Assembly: GCA_020633205.1 (NCBI GenBank)
Contig: JACKEB010000019.1
Location: 62,001-126,000, forward strand
Reading direction: 5' to 3'
Source of the DNA: Polyangiaceae bacterium
Lineage (GTDB): Bacteria; Myxococcota_A; Polyangia; Polyangiales; Polyangiaceae
DNA length: 64,000 nt
The notes under the pieces are model-generated. The model saw only the letters and a list, made by a program, of their open reading frames with translations. It was not told the DNA's origin and made no database searches. Positions 1-8,929 of the stretch are shown piece after piece. Each line of letters opens with the position of its first letter. The first letter of the stretch is position 1. The position numbers and the translations under genes are program-made.

Positions 1-347
1 CCTACGAGATGCGCGAGATCTACGAGTGGCAGGCCTTGACGGCGCGGAGTCAGCGGGCCTTCGAGTTGCCCCAACAGGGAGACTTCCCAGCCCACCGTGT
101 GGGGCATATGGGCGCGATGGCCCTGCCGCTGATGCTCGTGCTGGTCTTCGAGGCCTATCGTCGGGGATACGCGCCCCACGAACGAGCCATGATGTACGCC
201 GGCAGCGACGCTGGCGCGCGCACGGTGTTGATCGTCGGGCAGACCTCGGACTCGAAGCGCGCGTTGGGCGAAGACGCTCCGCCGATGCGGCCCGTGTCAG
301 GTCAGGGGCTGCCGCCAAGCTCTGGCTCCGCCGGCCGTGTCCGCTGA
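1..347 (+). CDS. C-terminal fragment of a beta-ketoacyl-synthase-like protein
   Basis: The reading frame is open from the left edge (first full codon at base 3) to the TGA at 345-347, so only about 114 C-terminal residues are visible. The stretch GHMGAMALP followed by a helix and then GSDAGARTVLIVG resembles the C-terminal GHTGAA...S-D-G-G segment of the thiolase/ketoacyl synthase fold. From family knowledge, ketoacyl-synthase-like proteins recur beside DUF4150/PAAR-like T6SS effectors, which fits the effector genes downstream. The catalytic Cys and first His would lie outside the window, so activity cannot be judged. The next gene starts inside its 3' end (11-nt overlap), suggesting one transcript. 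Confidence 0.5.
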   Translation, partial: YEMREIYEWQALTARSQRAFELPQQGDFPAHRVGHMGAMALPLMLVLVFEAYRRGYAPHERAMMYAGSDAGARTVLIVGQTSDSKRALGEDAPPMRPVSGQGLPPSSGSAGRVR

Positions 348-2067
348 GCCGCCCCGGCGCGTCGTCCTCAAGCCGGACGTGGACGCGGACGCCATCGACG
401 ACGCGGCGCGCTTCGCCGGCTGGCAACTCGCGAACATCATTCCCGGAGACGCCCGGCACCCCCGTCAGCTGCTCTTTTCGGTGTTCGATGGAGGCTGGCT
501 GTACCTGGTAGACGACGCGCGGTTCTCTCAGCGCTGGTTTCAAGCGGAAGGTCCTCGGCAAAACGAGAATCTCGAACGCGTCCGAGCGCTGCTCGACTGC
601 GAGGCGCCAGGAGCGGAGCCGGCCCCTGCCTCGCAACATTCCCCCACGGAATCGTCTACGGCGGCCACGGTCAGCCCTGCCGGGCCCCCTCCCCCCCACC
701 GACCGCGCCTGGCGGATCATGTGCTGCCCCGACTACACCTAATGGATGGCAGCCCGCACTTGCTGCTCCATGACAACGCTCGCGGCGACGCGCTCGAGCT
801 CGACCTCGAGCGATTCGAGTGGCTCGAGCTGGCAGATGGCACACGGGACGAAGAAGGCCTGTTCCTCGAGGCGAGCCGTCGCGGCGTGTTGCACAAGCGC
901 TCCGAGCTCCGCGCGCTGCTAGAGCAGCTCCACGAGCGCGGAGAACTTGCCGGGGGAATCGCAGGCGAGCAGCGGGCCACGCGCATCCCCGAGCGCGAGG
1001 TCAAGCTCATACCGGGGCTCCGGCTCGGCTGTGACGGCACCGGCAGCTGTTGCCGAACCTACTCCTCCATGCTTTTTGATCGCGCGGAAGCTGAGGCCAC
1101 CCAAGGCATCGCGCCCCCCGGCCTGACAGCGCGGCACGCTCGGGTGTTTCTACCGGCGTTTGGCGCCAACGACGCCATCCAGGCGGTCGCGACCCGAGAC
1201 GGCGAGTGCGTGTTCTTGGACGCAGACTCGCGCTGCGTATTGCACGCCCGCGGCGCAAAGCCTCGCGGCTGCAACGACTACCCGCTAACCCTGGTGGACG
1301 ACGGGAGTGAGCTGTGGGCGGTCCCGGTGTTCGAGTGCCCGTGTGTGCAACGAAGTTTCCTGGCAGAAATACCGGCGGTGCCGCCCGTGCTGCCAACGCA
1401 TGAGTCGGGCTTGCCCGAAGAGCGTCCGATCATCCGGCTTCGCGAACGCTTCGAACTCGACTCCGATACGCCGCTCGCGAGAGAGGAACTCCGTGATTGG
1501 GTCCAGCGCGGAGTCGCTCAGATCCCCAAGGCAATGGACCAAGCCGACGCACTACACTGGCTTTGGACCTGGGCCCACGCCGACTTGAACGCGCAAGAGG
1601 TTCACACGTCGGCGCCCCCCACCTACGCTCTCGCTCCCTGGATACAAATGCTCGGCGACTACGCCTCGCGACGGGTGGACTCGGCAGCTTGGCGGAGCAC
1701 GCGCGATCGCACGCGGCGGCTGGTGGAGTGGATGCAGGCCGCGTGCGCCACACTCAGTGACCCGCAGCGGGTACGCGCGCTGCTGGCCCCGGCGCAGGAA
1801 GGCGCTGGCTCACGCCGTAGGCACGCGGCTGAGTGGGCGTACGTGCGCTGTCAGCTTGGAGGCTACCAGTTCGCTCAAGGCAGCGAACCGCTGCGAAGCG
1901 CCCTGGAGCAGCGCTGTGGTCGGATCTTGTTGGCGCGAGCGATGCTCGACACCTGCCCTCACGCGAGCGCCGACGATGCCGCTCGGACATCGCCGCTGAC
2001 CGCCGTCGAGGCGCTCCTGCGCTCTGAGTCCCTACGCTCGGCTGAAATGGCTGAGGTGCATCCGTGA
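337..2067 (+). CDS. YkgJ-type cysteine-cluster protein, 576 aa
   Basis: The GTG start overlaps the preceding gene by 11 nt. Residues ~230-240 read GCDGTGSCCR. A downstream C-x-FLD-x-DSRC-x-LH segment and then P-x-GCNDYP (~288-315) follow. This is the CxxCC...C...C...CxxYP pattern of the YkgJ (UPF0153) family, thought to bind Zn or an Fe-S cluster. The N-terminal ~220 residues hold a Pro/Ser-rich linker (~95-122) and no recognised domain, and the C-terminal ~220 residues are helical with no family I recognise. It is much longer than simple YkgJ proteins (~100-250 aa). Position next to T6SS effector genes suggests an accessory or modification role, but that is inference. Confidence 0.65.
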   Translation: MSAEPPRRVVLKPDVDADAIDDAARFAGWQLANIIPGDARHPRQLLFSVFDGGWLYLVDDARFSQRWFQAEGPRQNENLERVRALLDCEAPGAEPAPASQHSPTESSTAATVSPAGPPPPHRPRLADHVLPRLHLMDGSPHLLLHDNARGDALELDLERFEWLELADGTRDEEGLFLEASRRGVLHKRSELRALLEQLHERGELAGGIAGEQRATRIPEREVKLIPGLRLGCDGTGSCCRTYSSMLFDRAEAEATQGIAPPGLTARHARVFLPAFGANDAIQAVATRDGECVFLDADSRCVLHARGAKPRGCNDYPLTLVDDGSELWAVPVFECPCVQRSFLAEIPAVPPVLPTHESGLPEERPIIRLRERFELDSDTPLAREELRDWVQRGVAQIPKAMDQADALHWLWTWAHADLNAQEVHTSAPPTYALAPWIQMLGDYASRRVDSAAWRSTRDRTRRLVEWMQAACATLSDPQRVRALLAPAQEGAGSRRRHAAEWAYVRCQLGGYQFAQGSEPLRSALEQRCGRILLARAMLDTCPHASADDAARTSPLTAVEALLRSESLRSAEMAEVHP

Positions 2068-2138
2068 TTCGCTGAACAACTCAACACCGCGCTTCCTCGT
2101 CTTCTCCAACCGCCCTGACCAAGGTAGGGTGCCTCGCG

Positions 2139-3977
2139 ATGACGTCGGCCGGTGAACGAGAGAGCCGAGAGCAAGTCCTAGAGCGCGCCAATGCGGAGGC
2201 GCAGCGCTGTTTGGCCGCCGGGGAACACCAGGCGGCAGCTGAGTACCTCACGCAGCTGTTGTTGGCCGAGCCCTCTAACCCGGCGTACCAGACGATGATG
2301 CGCCGGCTGCTGAGCGACGTGGAAGACCCGCTGGCACTGGCCCCTCTAAGCAACCCGCTCGACCTGAACGTTGCGGTTCGCCACGCGTTTATCCTCGGGG
2401 AAATGGGTCGCAGCATCGACGCGACCGGCTTGATGCTGGACGTACTGGCGGCGGTCCCTGGCATCCCCACGTGGGTCTGGATAGCCCGCTGGCTAGATGC
2501 CCACGACGGACCCATTGACGCGACCACCCTCGGCGCGCTGAGTCAGAAGCTAGCCTTGGCGGTTCGCACCGGGAAAGCGCACCTCGGAGACGCCGGTACG
2601 ACGCCCGTGCTGGTGGTTGGTGAGCTGCTTCAGCGCAAAGCGCCGCGGCACGTCGAGCTCGGCCTCTACGTGGTGACGCTGTTCCGCCAGGCGGGCAAGC
2701 TTCGACGAGCGGCAGAGATCGCGGAACAGTTGCTGAGCGTGGAACGCACCTGGAGAACGTTGGTGGCCCTGGCCGCGGTGCAACGGGAACAGTTTAATTT
2801 CCCCGCAGCAATCAAGCATCTGGAACAGGCAGCAAAGCTCGAGCGGAACGAGGCCTCGACGTTCCTGGATCTGGGCGATATCCAGCTCACCCTGGGCGAG
2901 TTCGAACGCGCTCGCGAAGCCTACTCGCAAGCGCTAGCGCTGCGTCCTGACAAGGCGTGGGCCAAGAGCAGTCTGCTCTTGTGCCGCTACTTCCTCGAGG
3001 GCGACACGCTGCACCTCGAAGCGCTTCGAAGAACCGCTGCCAGTGGCGAACAGCGCGCCCAGGAGCTCTTGTCGAGACTCGAGAAGCCCGCCTGGGTTGG
3101 CTACCTGCCAACTCCCCTCGACCCTGAGACGGCGGCGTTGAGCGCGGCCATCGAGACGCTGAAGCAGCATCCAGCCGTGGACACCGAGCAGGAGGCTGCG
3201 AACATTCGCTTGAACGTATCTCAGCTCGGCGCGCCCAGCCTGCAGCTGGGCTTCATCGTTGGGGTGCGGCTCCTCGGGCACCGCGCGAAGCTCTCGCTGG
3301 GAATCCAGCGAATTCCCGAGCCCGACCCGAGAGTTTCCACAGGGCAACCACTTTTCAGCGTCTGGCGCTACGACGGGGCAACTGCTGTGGCGGCGTTACC
3401 TCCACCGACCGCCGACGTAGAACCACAGATCGCAGCCATCGCATACACTCCGTACGAGCTCGGTGCGTGGTGGCGGCTAGCCAAGCAACAGGCGCAGACC
3501 CTCGCTCCGACGAACGTCAGCGATCTGCTAGCCTGCTTGGTGCATATTCCGTTGCCCAAGCCCCCCGATTCGAGCGAGTACGAACTGATCATTCAACCCC
3601 ACGACTGGGTGCAACGGGTTCAAATCGCGAGCTGCCTGCTGATCGCAAATCTAGATGAAGGCTGGCAGGGTTCCGTCAGGCAGGCGGCGCTCGAGTCGCT
3701 CCTCAACGGCCCGGTGGATTGGACGACCAATGCGGCGCTCGTCGCGCTGGCAGGCATCGCGCGGCACGAGCCGGAGCTCGCCGAAACGATCCGGCCGCTC
3801 TTCGCTGGCCTGCAAGATCGCGTCCCCCGAGACGGTAGCTTCAGCTGCATGCTCCATCCTCTGGCTTGCCTTTGGGGCAGCCTGCCGGGGGCTTCGGCCA
3901 ACCTAAGGGGCGACTTGTGGCGGCTAAAATCTCGTGTGGAAATCGCCTCACGGCGTGCTCAAGCCGGCAACGCCTGA
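2139..3977 (+). CDS. TPR-repeat protein, 612 aa
   Basis: ATG start with AAGGTAGGG about 9 nt upstream. Residues ~5-60 and ~195-285 contain helix-turn-helix TPR units, for example LDLGDIQLTLGEFERAREAY followed by the typical ALALRPD. The C-terminal half (~300-612) is not TPR. It contains mixed segments with conserved-looking aromatic patches and an armadillo/HEAT-like ending, and I do not recognise a family. No signal peptide or membrane segment is visible, so it is probably cytoplasmic. It lies 71 nt after the YkgJ-type gene, in the same direction, and ends 2 nt before the convergent HEAT gene. Role unknown; a scaffold for the neighbouring effector genes is plausible. Confidence 0.6.
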   Translation: MTSAGERESREQVLERANAEAQRCLAAGEHQAAAEYLTQLLLAEPSNPAYQTMMRRLLSDVEDPLALAPLSNPLDLNVAVRHAFILGEMGRSIDATGLMLDVLAAVPGIPTWVWIARWLDAHDGPIDATTLGALSQKLALAVRTGKAHLGDAGTTPVLVVGELLQRKAPRHVELGLYVVTLFRQAGKLRRAAEIAEQLLSVERTWRTLVALAAVQREQFNFPAAIKHLEQAAKLERNEASTFLDLGDIQLTLGEFERAREAYSQALALRPDKAWAKSSLLLCRYFLEGDTLHLEALRRTAASGEQRAQELLSRLEKPAWVGYLPTPLDPETAALSAAIETLKQHPAVDTEQEAANIRLNVSQLGAPSLQLGFIVGVRLLGHRAKLSLGIQRIPEPDPRVSTGQPLFSVWRYDGATAVAALPPPTADVEPQIAAIAYTPYELGAWWRLAKQQAQTLAPTNVSDLLACLVHIPLPKPPDSSEYELIIQPHDWVQRVQIASCLLIANLDEGWQGSVRQAALESLLNGPVDWTTNAALVALAGIARHEPELAETIRPLFAGLQDRVPRDGSFSCMLHPLACLWGSLPGASANLRGDLWRLKSRVEIASRRAQAGNA

Positions 3978-3979
3978 AT

Positions 3980-6028
3980 TCAGCGTCGAGATGCGACGGT
4001 CCAGGCGCCTGGCCGATTGCTGGCGGCACGTGCCGGCGCCTCCCACGCCACGAGAGCCTGCTCCTGGCGAGGCACGAACCACTCCACACTAAACGGCACG
4101 AAGGCACCAGTGCGGTAGACCAGCTCCCGCTGAAGCATACGTCGTTCCCCGGGCGTGCATGGGGCAGCGTCCAGTTCGTTCCAAGACACCAGTGGCGTAT
4201 ACGGCACTCCCCTGCGGAAACGCTGTCCGGCAACGAAGCGCTGAGAGTTGTCCTTCCACCAGCGGTACCAACGGTTGAACTCGACGCTTGGGAAATTCAT
4301 CAGGTCAGGGGAGCCGGGTTCGGGCATGTCACGCGGGTCGCTCACCAGCTTCGCGAGGGGTTCCGGTTCATCACCGGTGATCGGCTCCGGAGCTTCGGGC
4401 TCCTCCAGCTGCTCCGGGGGCACCTCGACCTCTTCGAATAGCCCAGCAGCGGTGATGCGCTCCAAAGCGAAGGCGGCGGCCAACGCGAGATCAGCGTCCT
4501 TGCCCTTCAGCGTCTGCATCAACGGCTCGATGTGTGCGGCGTCTCCCGCCCAGCCGAGGGCCGATGCGAGGATTGGTTGCTTTTCAGTCGCGAACAGCTT
4601 GAACAGCTGCTCGACGTCTGGTGGACCCCCGAGCGCGCCAAGCATCAACACCGCGTCATCGTGAAGCTCTCCGCCGAGCTCCTGGTAGAGCGTGTAGGTG
4701 AAACGAGGATCGTTCGAGACCGCCATCGCCTCCCAGACGGCTTGGCGTACCCGAGCGCCTGGTAAGGCGTAGGCGTGGTTGATCGCATCCCGGATGCGCG
4801 GGTGTTTGGCCAACGCCAGCGGAAGCAGCGCGGGCGCCGCCAGCTCCGCTTCCGCGAACGCCGCCCATTCGAGCTCCTCTGGTGTGATCGCTTCGCGCTC
4901 GACCAACACCTCCACCCCAAGGCCGCGGTGCGCGGGCTTCGGATCCCGCAGGAGCTTGCGGGCAAGCGGAATCACCCCAGTGTGCGGGATCAACTTCAGC
5001 GCGCGTGCAAACTGTGGGACGGCGTCGTCGTCAGCCAGTGCAACGCGGTGGAACGCCCGCTCGGCAGCGGCCAAGGTATCCCTACCCTCGACGCAACCAA
5101 GCACCATGGTGATGGCCCAAACTCGGAACGGGTCTGGAGCGGGTGAGTCGACCACCCACGGTTCGAGCTGAGAGAGTGCCCCTGGACCGAGCGCGATGAT
5201 TGCGTCGATGGAATTCAGCATGCGCTGATCGAACGTCTCCATGGAGCGCCAGGGCTCATTCAACATGGGCAGGCGCGCCATGCCGACCATCGTGACTTCT
5301 TCGAAGCAGAGTCGGGCGTTCTGCTGAGCAAACTCCGCCGAAGAGAGCTTCGGCAGCGGATCCCGCGCGAATCCGGGAGGTGGCTCGGGCGGCGCAAGCG
5401 GGTCCTCTGCGGTCTCCGCTGGCTTCTTGCTGCGTTCCTTGGCGGCCTCGGCGCGGGCAGCCGCGCGTTCCTTCAACGTCGCCATGTTGGCGTCTAGCTC
5501 TTCGAACGTCTTCGGTGGCGGCAGCGGTTCCGCGGGCACGACAGTCACCTCCGGCGGTGGTGCCGGGGGGAAACGCCAGTGGGGCACCATCCTTTGGCGC
5601 CGGAGGCGATTGAGACGGGGAACCCGCATGCTGGCCAGTTGATCCGTTGGCTCCGGTGGCGGCAGGTGGATTTGGCTTCGCACCCGCTCCTCCGCGCGTT
5701 GCAAATGCACAATTGCCTTACGGAAACCATCTATGACGCCCGCCAGGATCGGATCCGAATCAGCGACACCCGTCAGCCCTGCGGTGCCGCGGTCGAGAAA
5801 GCCACGCGCGGCAACCAACTCGGTCACCGGGTCGGCCTCGCGATCGTAGGCTTGCAGCAGGTGTTGATGAGTGGCCACGAGGTCCGACTGCAGAGTCTCG
5901 AAGTCGGGTCCCGGTTGGGCGCCGGTCTCGATCAGTCGCGTGTGCGTCCGGAGCAGGTCCAGCGCCGAGTCCAGCTCCTGTTGCCAGACCTCGATGGGCT
6001 CGCTCCCCAAAGCCATTCGAGCTTGCAT
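3980..6028 (-). CDS. TIGR02270-like HEAT-repeat protein associated with T6SS loci
   Basis: About 682 aa from the ATG at 6028 (an alternative ATG lies at 6016). The reading frame extends further upstream, but that extension is Arg/Pro-rich and overlaps the divergent gene's promoter, so I reject it. The N-terminal ~170 residues are helical, then a Pro/Ala-rich linker, then HEAT-like helical repeats (~280-560). The C-terminal end has a basic R-x-G-x-P / ERRMLQRELVYRTG / W-x-x-x-Q block that resembles the end of the T6SS-associated TIGR02270 family. No secretion signal is seen. Family assignment rests on memory of the C-terminal pattern, and the N-terminal half is longer than the usual family member. 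Confidence 0.6.
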   Translation of the reverse strand: MQARMALGSEPIEVWQQELDSALDLLRTHTRLIETGAQPGPDFETLQSDLVATHQHLLQAYDREADPVTELVAARGFLDRGTAGLTGVADSDPILAGVIDGFRKAIVHLQRAEERVRSQIHLPPPEPTDQLASMRVPRLNRLRRQRMVPHWRFPPAPPPEVTVVPAEPLPPPKTFEELDANMATLKERAAARAEAAKERSKKPAETAEDPLAPPEPPPGFARDPLPKLSSAEFAQQNARLCFEEVTMVGMARLPMLNEPWRSMETFDQRMLNSIDAIIALGPGALSQLEPWVVDSPAPDPFRVWAITMVLGCVEGRDTLAAAERAFHRVALADDDAVPQFARALKLIPHTGVIPLARKLLRDPKPAHRGLGVEVLVEREAITPEELEWAAFAEAELAAPALLPLALAKHPRIRDAINHAYALPGARVRQAVWEAMAVSNDPRFTYTLYQELGGELHDDAVLMLGALGGPPDVEQLFKLFATEKQPILASALGWAGDAAHIEPLMQTLKGKDADLALAAAFALERITAAGLFEEVEVPPEQLEEPEAPEPITGDEPEPLAKLVSDPRDMPEPGSPDLMNFPSVEFNRWYRWWKDNSQRFVAGQRFRRGVPYTPLVSWNELDAAPCTPGERRMLQRELVYRTGAFVPFSVEWFVPRQEQALVAWEAPARAASNRPGAWTVASRR

Positions 6029-6131
6029 CGCCTTCTGTTTACCATCCCCGCCGAGACAAGTGCGCACTGGAGATCTTCTGGGTCGCTGGCGCTTGGTCTG
6101 CCCCTCACGCACTGGCAGACTAGGCCTCGCA

Positions 6132-6587
6132 ATGCAGCCCAAGCTCGACCTGGATACCTACGCCAGGCTGCTCGCCAAGTTCGCCGCGGACAGCTCGGCA
6201 CGCGAGTCCCTGCTCATGACCCACTCGCTCACGGAGGACGACTGGGAGGAGATCGATGAGTATTGGCAAGACCGGCTGGCGGAGGACGGCGAGACGGAAG
6301 ACGAAATGAATCCGCTGATCACTCGCTTCTCCGAAGTCTTCACCGAAACGCAGCTGCAGCTCGCGGGCGTGGAGCTCGAGCTCGATCGCTACGTCGAAAT
6401 TCTGCGACAGGTTCAAGGCGGTCGCGAGTTACACAAAGTGCTCGCTGACGAGCGAGTCCCGTTGAACGACTACCTGAAGGCGCACGCACACTGGACCAAG
6501 CGCTCCCTCGAGAGCAGTGAAATTCGTGAAGACCTTCAAGCCAAGCTGAGTGAGCCCCGAAGCTCGCGCCGCCGCAGTCAAGCTTAG
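6132..6587 (+). CDS. Small protein with two copies of a T6SS-linked helical domain, 151 aa
   Basis: The ATG at 6132 is chosen because the protein pattern begins there; the open frame upstream is low-quality shadow sequence antisense to the HEAT gene. It contains two tandem copies of a ~55-residue unit: LDLDTYARLLAKF...LTEDDWEEIDEYWQDRL (~4-50) and VELELDRYVEILRQ...VPLNDYLKAHAHWTKRS (~83-130). The same unit, with a Tyr/Phe-Ala opening and a W-x3-x3-W-x2-R/L ending, occurs twice in the gene at 6618-7739 and twice in 39870-41153. Acidic, no signal peptide, divergent from the HEAT gene and convergent with the next gene. Function unknown; linked by domain and location to the T6SS. Confidence 0.6.
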   Translation: MQPKLDLDTYARLLAKFAADSSARESLLMTHSLTEDDWEEIDEYWQDRLAEDGETEDEMNPLITRFSEVFTETQLQLAGVELELDRYVEILRQVQGGRELHKVLADERVPLNDYLKAHAHWTKRSLESSEIREDLQAKLSEPRSSRRRSQA

Positions 6588-6617
6588 AACCGCAAGCGCG
6601 TCTGAGTCGCGCGCAGG

Positions 6618-7739
6618 TCAGCGCTTGTAGACGCTGCGCCAGTGGCGCTTCGCAGACTCGAAGCGCTCCTGATAGTTCTCCATCTCGTAGCCGTCGGAGC
6701 GCAGGCGCTGTTCCCAGTCTTGCTGGATGGCTTGCCAGACCCGCGAGTCACCGATCCCGTACTTCGCGAGCGCGCGCTCGACTTGCTCGGGCATGACGAC
6801 GATCTCGGCGGCGAGCATCGCGTAGTCCCCCAATGAAAGCTGAGGAATGTTCGTGATTGGAGGCGCGGGTTCAGCTGAAGGGGGGGCCGCTGATGTGGCC
6901 GACGGCGGTTGAGAGACAAAAAAGCCGCCCGCTGCTGCGACGTTTCCGGGCGCGGAAACGGCGCCAATCATCGGTGGCTCAGCGGGCGCCGCAGCGCTCG
7001 GAACCGGTGAGACCATAGGTGGCGGAGCGACAGCGCCAGAACTCGGAAGCGGCGGAACGTCGGCGCTCGGTGGTGCACTCGCGGGGATTGGTGGCACGGC
7101 GCCTGGCATCGGCGGAACCCCGCTAGGAGCCGCACCAGGCATCGGGGGTACAGCACCCGGCATTGGGGGCACGCCTGAAATCGTGGGCATCGGCGGAACC
7201 GAGTACGCAGGCATCGGCGGAACTCCCGCTGACGCAGGCATCGGCGGAACTCCGCCAGAAGCTGGCATCGGCGGAACTCCGCCAGAAGCTGGCATCGGCG
7301 GAACTCCACCCGACGCTGGCATAGGGGGTATCCCCGAGCTCACGATCGCTGGAGGCTGCACCATTGCTGGCGGCGCGGCACCAGTCGGCGGTGCGGAAGG
7401 CGCTGTTCCCGCAGCCTGTTGTTGCCACCGCAGGTACTCCCAGTCACCAGACTCGTTGCGCCGAGCTTCTCTTGGCGCGGCAACTGCAGGGGCGGACTGC
7501 AATCCGAGTTGTCGCTCGGCATCAAGGCGGTTTTGCAGAAACCACTGCGTATACCGCTGATAGAGTTCATAGTTCTGGCGCTGGATCTGGTCAGAGAGAT
7601 GAGTCAACCAGGTGACGAGTTCCTCTTCCCATTGCTGCTGGGTCAGGCCAGCCTCTTTCAGCACCCCATCTCGAGGCATGCCTGCATCGAGTCGCGCTGA
7701 CACGACGGCGAACTTCTCAAGCGACAGCACACTCGACAC
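6618..7739 (-). CDS. Protein with two T6SS-linked helical domains joined by a Pro-rich repeat linker
   Basis: About 373 aa from a GTG at 7739, chosen because the recognisable domain (LSLEKFAVVSARL) begins right after it; the upstream open frame runs antisense through the PAAR-like gene. The N-terminal copy ends LTQQQWEEELVTWLTHL. The C-terminal copy opens LSLGDYAMLAAEI and ends VWQAIQQDWEQRL. Between them lies a ~230-residue Pro/Ala/Gly linker with PPMPASGGV-type nonapeptides. No signal peptide. It starts 75 nt from the divergent PAAR-like effector gene, so a shared regulatory region is likely. It could act as an effector adaptor or chaperone; that is inference. Confidence 0.6.
   Translation of the reverse strand: MSSVLSLEKFAVVSARLDAGMPRDGVLKEAGLTQQQWEEELVTWLTHLSDQIQRQNYELYQRYTQWFLQNRLDAERQLGLQSAPAVAAPREARRNESGDWEYLRWQQQAAGTAPSAPPTGAAPPAMVQPPAIVSSGIPPMPASGGVPPMPASGGVPPMPASGGVPPMPASAGVPPMPAYSVPPMPTISGVPPMPGAVPPMPGAAPSGVPPMPGAVPPIPASAPPSADVPPLPSSGAVAPPPMVSPVPSAAAPAEPPMIGAVSAPGNVAAAGGFFVSQPPSATSAAPPSAEPAPPITNIPQLSLGDYAMLAAEIVVMPEQVERALAKYGIGDSRVWQAIQQDWEQRLRSDGYEMENYQERFESAKRHWRSVYKR
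7207..7330. repeat. 27-bp tandem repeat inside the Pro-rich linker
   Basis: Four near-identical 27-bp units start at 7207, 7234, 7261 and 7288, with a degenerate fifth at 7315. Each encodes nine residues of the type GGVPPMPAS on the minus strand. Units differ by only a few bases, so the array is probably recent and prone to length change. Confidence 0.85.
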
Positions 7740-7814
7740 GGCGGGAACTATATCCAAGGCGCGCCCAACAGGGCTACCGAGCAGGGCGATCCTTGGTACC
7801 TTCTGGGAGAGGCC

Positions 7815-8888
7815 ATGGGCAAGGTAACAGCCTGCAAGACTGACTGCGTCACCAAGAAGTCCAACCACAACTGCATCGGTTGTGCCGTGAGCGTGTGTAC
7901 CACCCCCGCGGCTCCGAGTCCGATCCCGCTCCCTTACCCAACCACTGGGACGGTTTCCGAGGGCATCACCGACCAGGCGATGCGCACCAAGATCGAAGGT
8001 GCGGACGTGATGACCGTGGGGTCGGTGATGAGCAAGTGCCACGGCAACGAGCCAGGCACGCTCAAGGAAACTTGCAGCCTCAACACCAGCGGTCCGACGT
8101 TCCCCATCATGGGCGCGCCAACCGTCCTCATTGAACTGGGCATGGCAGGGATCACCGGCAGCCCGGGTCAGATGAACAAGGGCATCACCGTGGGTGCCGG
8201 AGGCTCTGCTAGCGGGGCCGGCGGTGGCGCCGGTGGCGGTGGCGGAGGCGGTGGAAGCGCTGGTGGTCCAGGCGGACCAAGCAATCAAGGCCCATCCGGC
8301 GGTGGTGGCAGCGGCGGAGGCGGTAGCAACGCAGCAGCGGCACCACCCCCTGCTGGCGTCAGTCGCGCCGAGGCGGACCTGGCGGCGGCCCCCGGCAACA
8401 GCCCGGAGCAGATTGCCGCACGGCAAAAGCTGGCAGAGGCCTACTACGCAGAAAACTGCCCGGGCATGTCCCAGGCAGACATCGCGTCGAACGTGCGCGG
8501 CATCGACATGAATCAGCCCGTTGCCGCGGTCACAATCCCGCCCAGCGGCGGTGGCCCCAACGGCGATCAGCTGTACCAGCACGCCTGGCCAGGTGGTGGC
8601 GACGGTCAGTACTTTGCGACGGATCCGAACACCACGCCTGGGGAGCTCGGGATCAACGACCGCGTCCTTGTGCCTGCGGACGGCAATACTCCGCCCCGCA
8701 TCGCGCCTCGCGAGCCCCGCTCCTACACCGCCTCGAGCGATCAGCCTGCATCAGGTCTGCAGAGCACCGCGTCCCCAGTGACGGACACGTGGTCCCACAG
8801 CGGCGAGCCCAAGGACACGCCTGGCGGAGGTCAGCAGACGTTCATCCCTCGCGACAACGGAAATCAGGGCGGCATCGTTCGCCACTGA
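7815..8888 (+). CDS. PAAR-like (DUF4150) T6SS effector with probable Tse6-type NAD(P)-hydrolase toxin domain
   Basis: ATG at 7815 with GGGAGAGG just upstream. Residues 1-125 match the DUF4150/PAAR-like spike-tip domain: several Cys (C7, C11, C20, C23, C28), then IPLPYP, the DVMTVGSVMSKCHG block and GPTFPIMGAPT. Residues ~127-180 are a Gly-rich linker. Residues ~183-357 hold a separate domain with YQHAWPGGGDGQYFATDPN and TPGELGINDRV, which resembles toxin domains of the Tse6/Ntox46 type. The next gene is a Tsi6-like immunity protein, which is the main support for a Tse6-like NAD(P)+ glycohydrolase. Unlike P. aeruginosa Tse6, no membrane segments are visible. The toxin family call is inference and the PAAR-like call is strong. 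Confidence 0.75.
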   Translation: MGKVTACKTDCVTKKSNHNCIGCAVSVCTTPAAPSPIPLPYPTTGTVSEGITDQAMRTKIEGADVMTVGSVMSKCHGNEPGTLKETCSLNTSGPTFPIMGAPTVLIELGMAGITGSPGQMNKGITVGAGGSASGAGGGAGGGGGGGGSAGGPGGPSNQGPSGGGGSGGGGSNAAAAPPPAGVSRAEADLAAAPGNSPEQIAARQKLAEAYYAENCPGMSQADIASNVRGIDMNQPVAAVTIPPSGGGPNGDQLYQHAWPGGGDGQYFATDPNTTPGELGINDRVLVPADGNTPPRIAPREPRSYTASSDQPASGLQSTASPVTDTWSHSGEPKDTPGGGQQTFIPRDNGNQGGIVRH

Positions 8889-8929
8889 TCTCGGTATTGC
8901 GCGACAATCCTTGGTAGGACTCCTATCCA

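Noticed and set aside
7740..8582. Upstream extension of the repeat-domain gene, antisense to the PAAR-like effector
   Set aside because: It is open by chance opposite a GC-rich gene and contains Gly/Ser/Arg shadow sequence; the domain pattern begins only after 7739.
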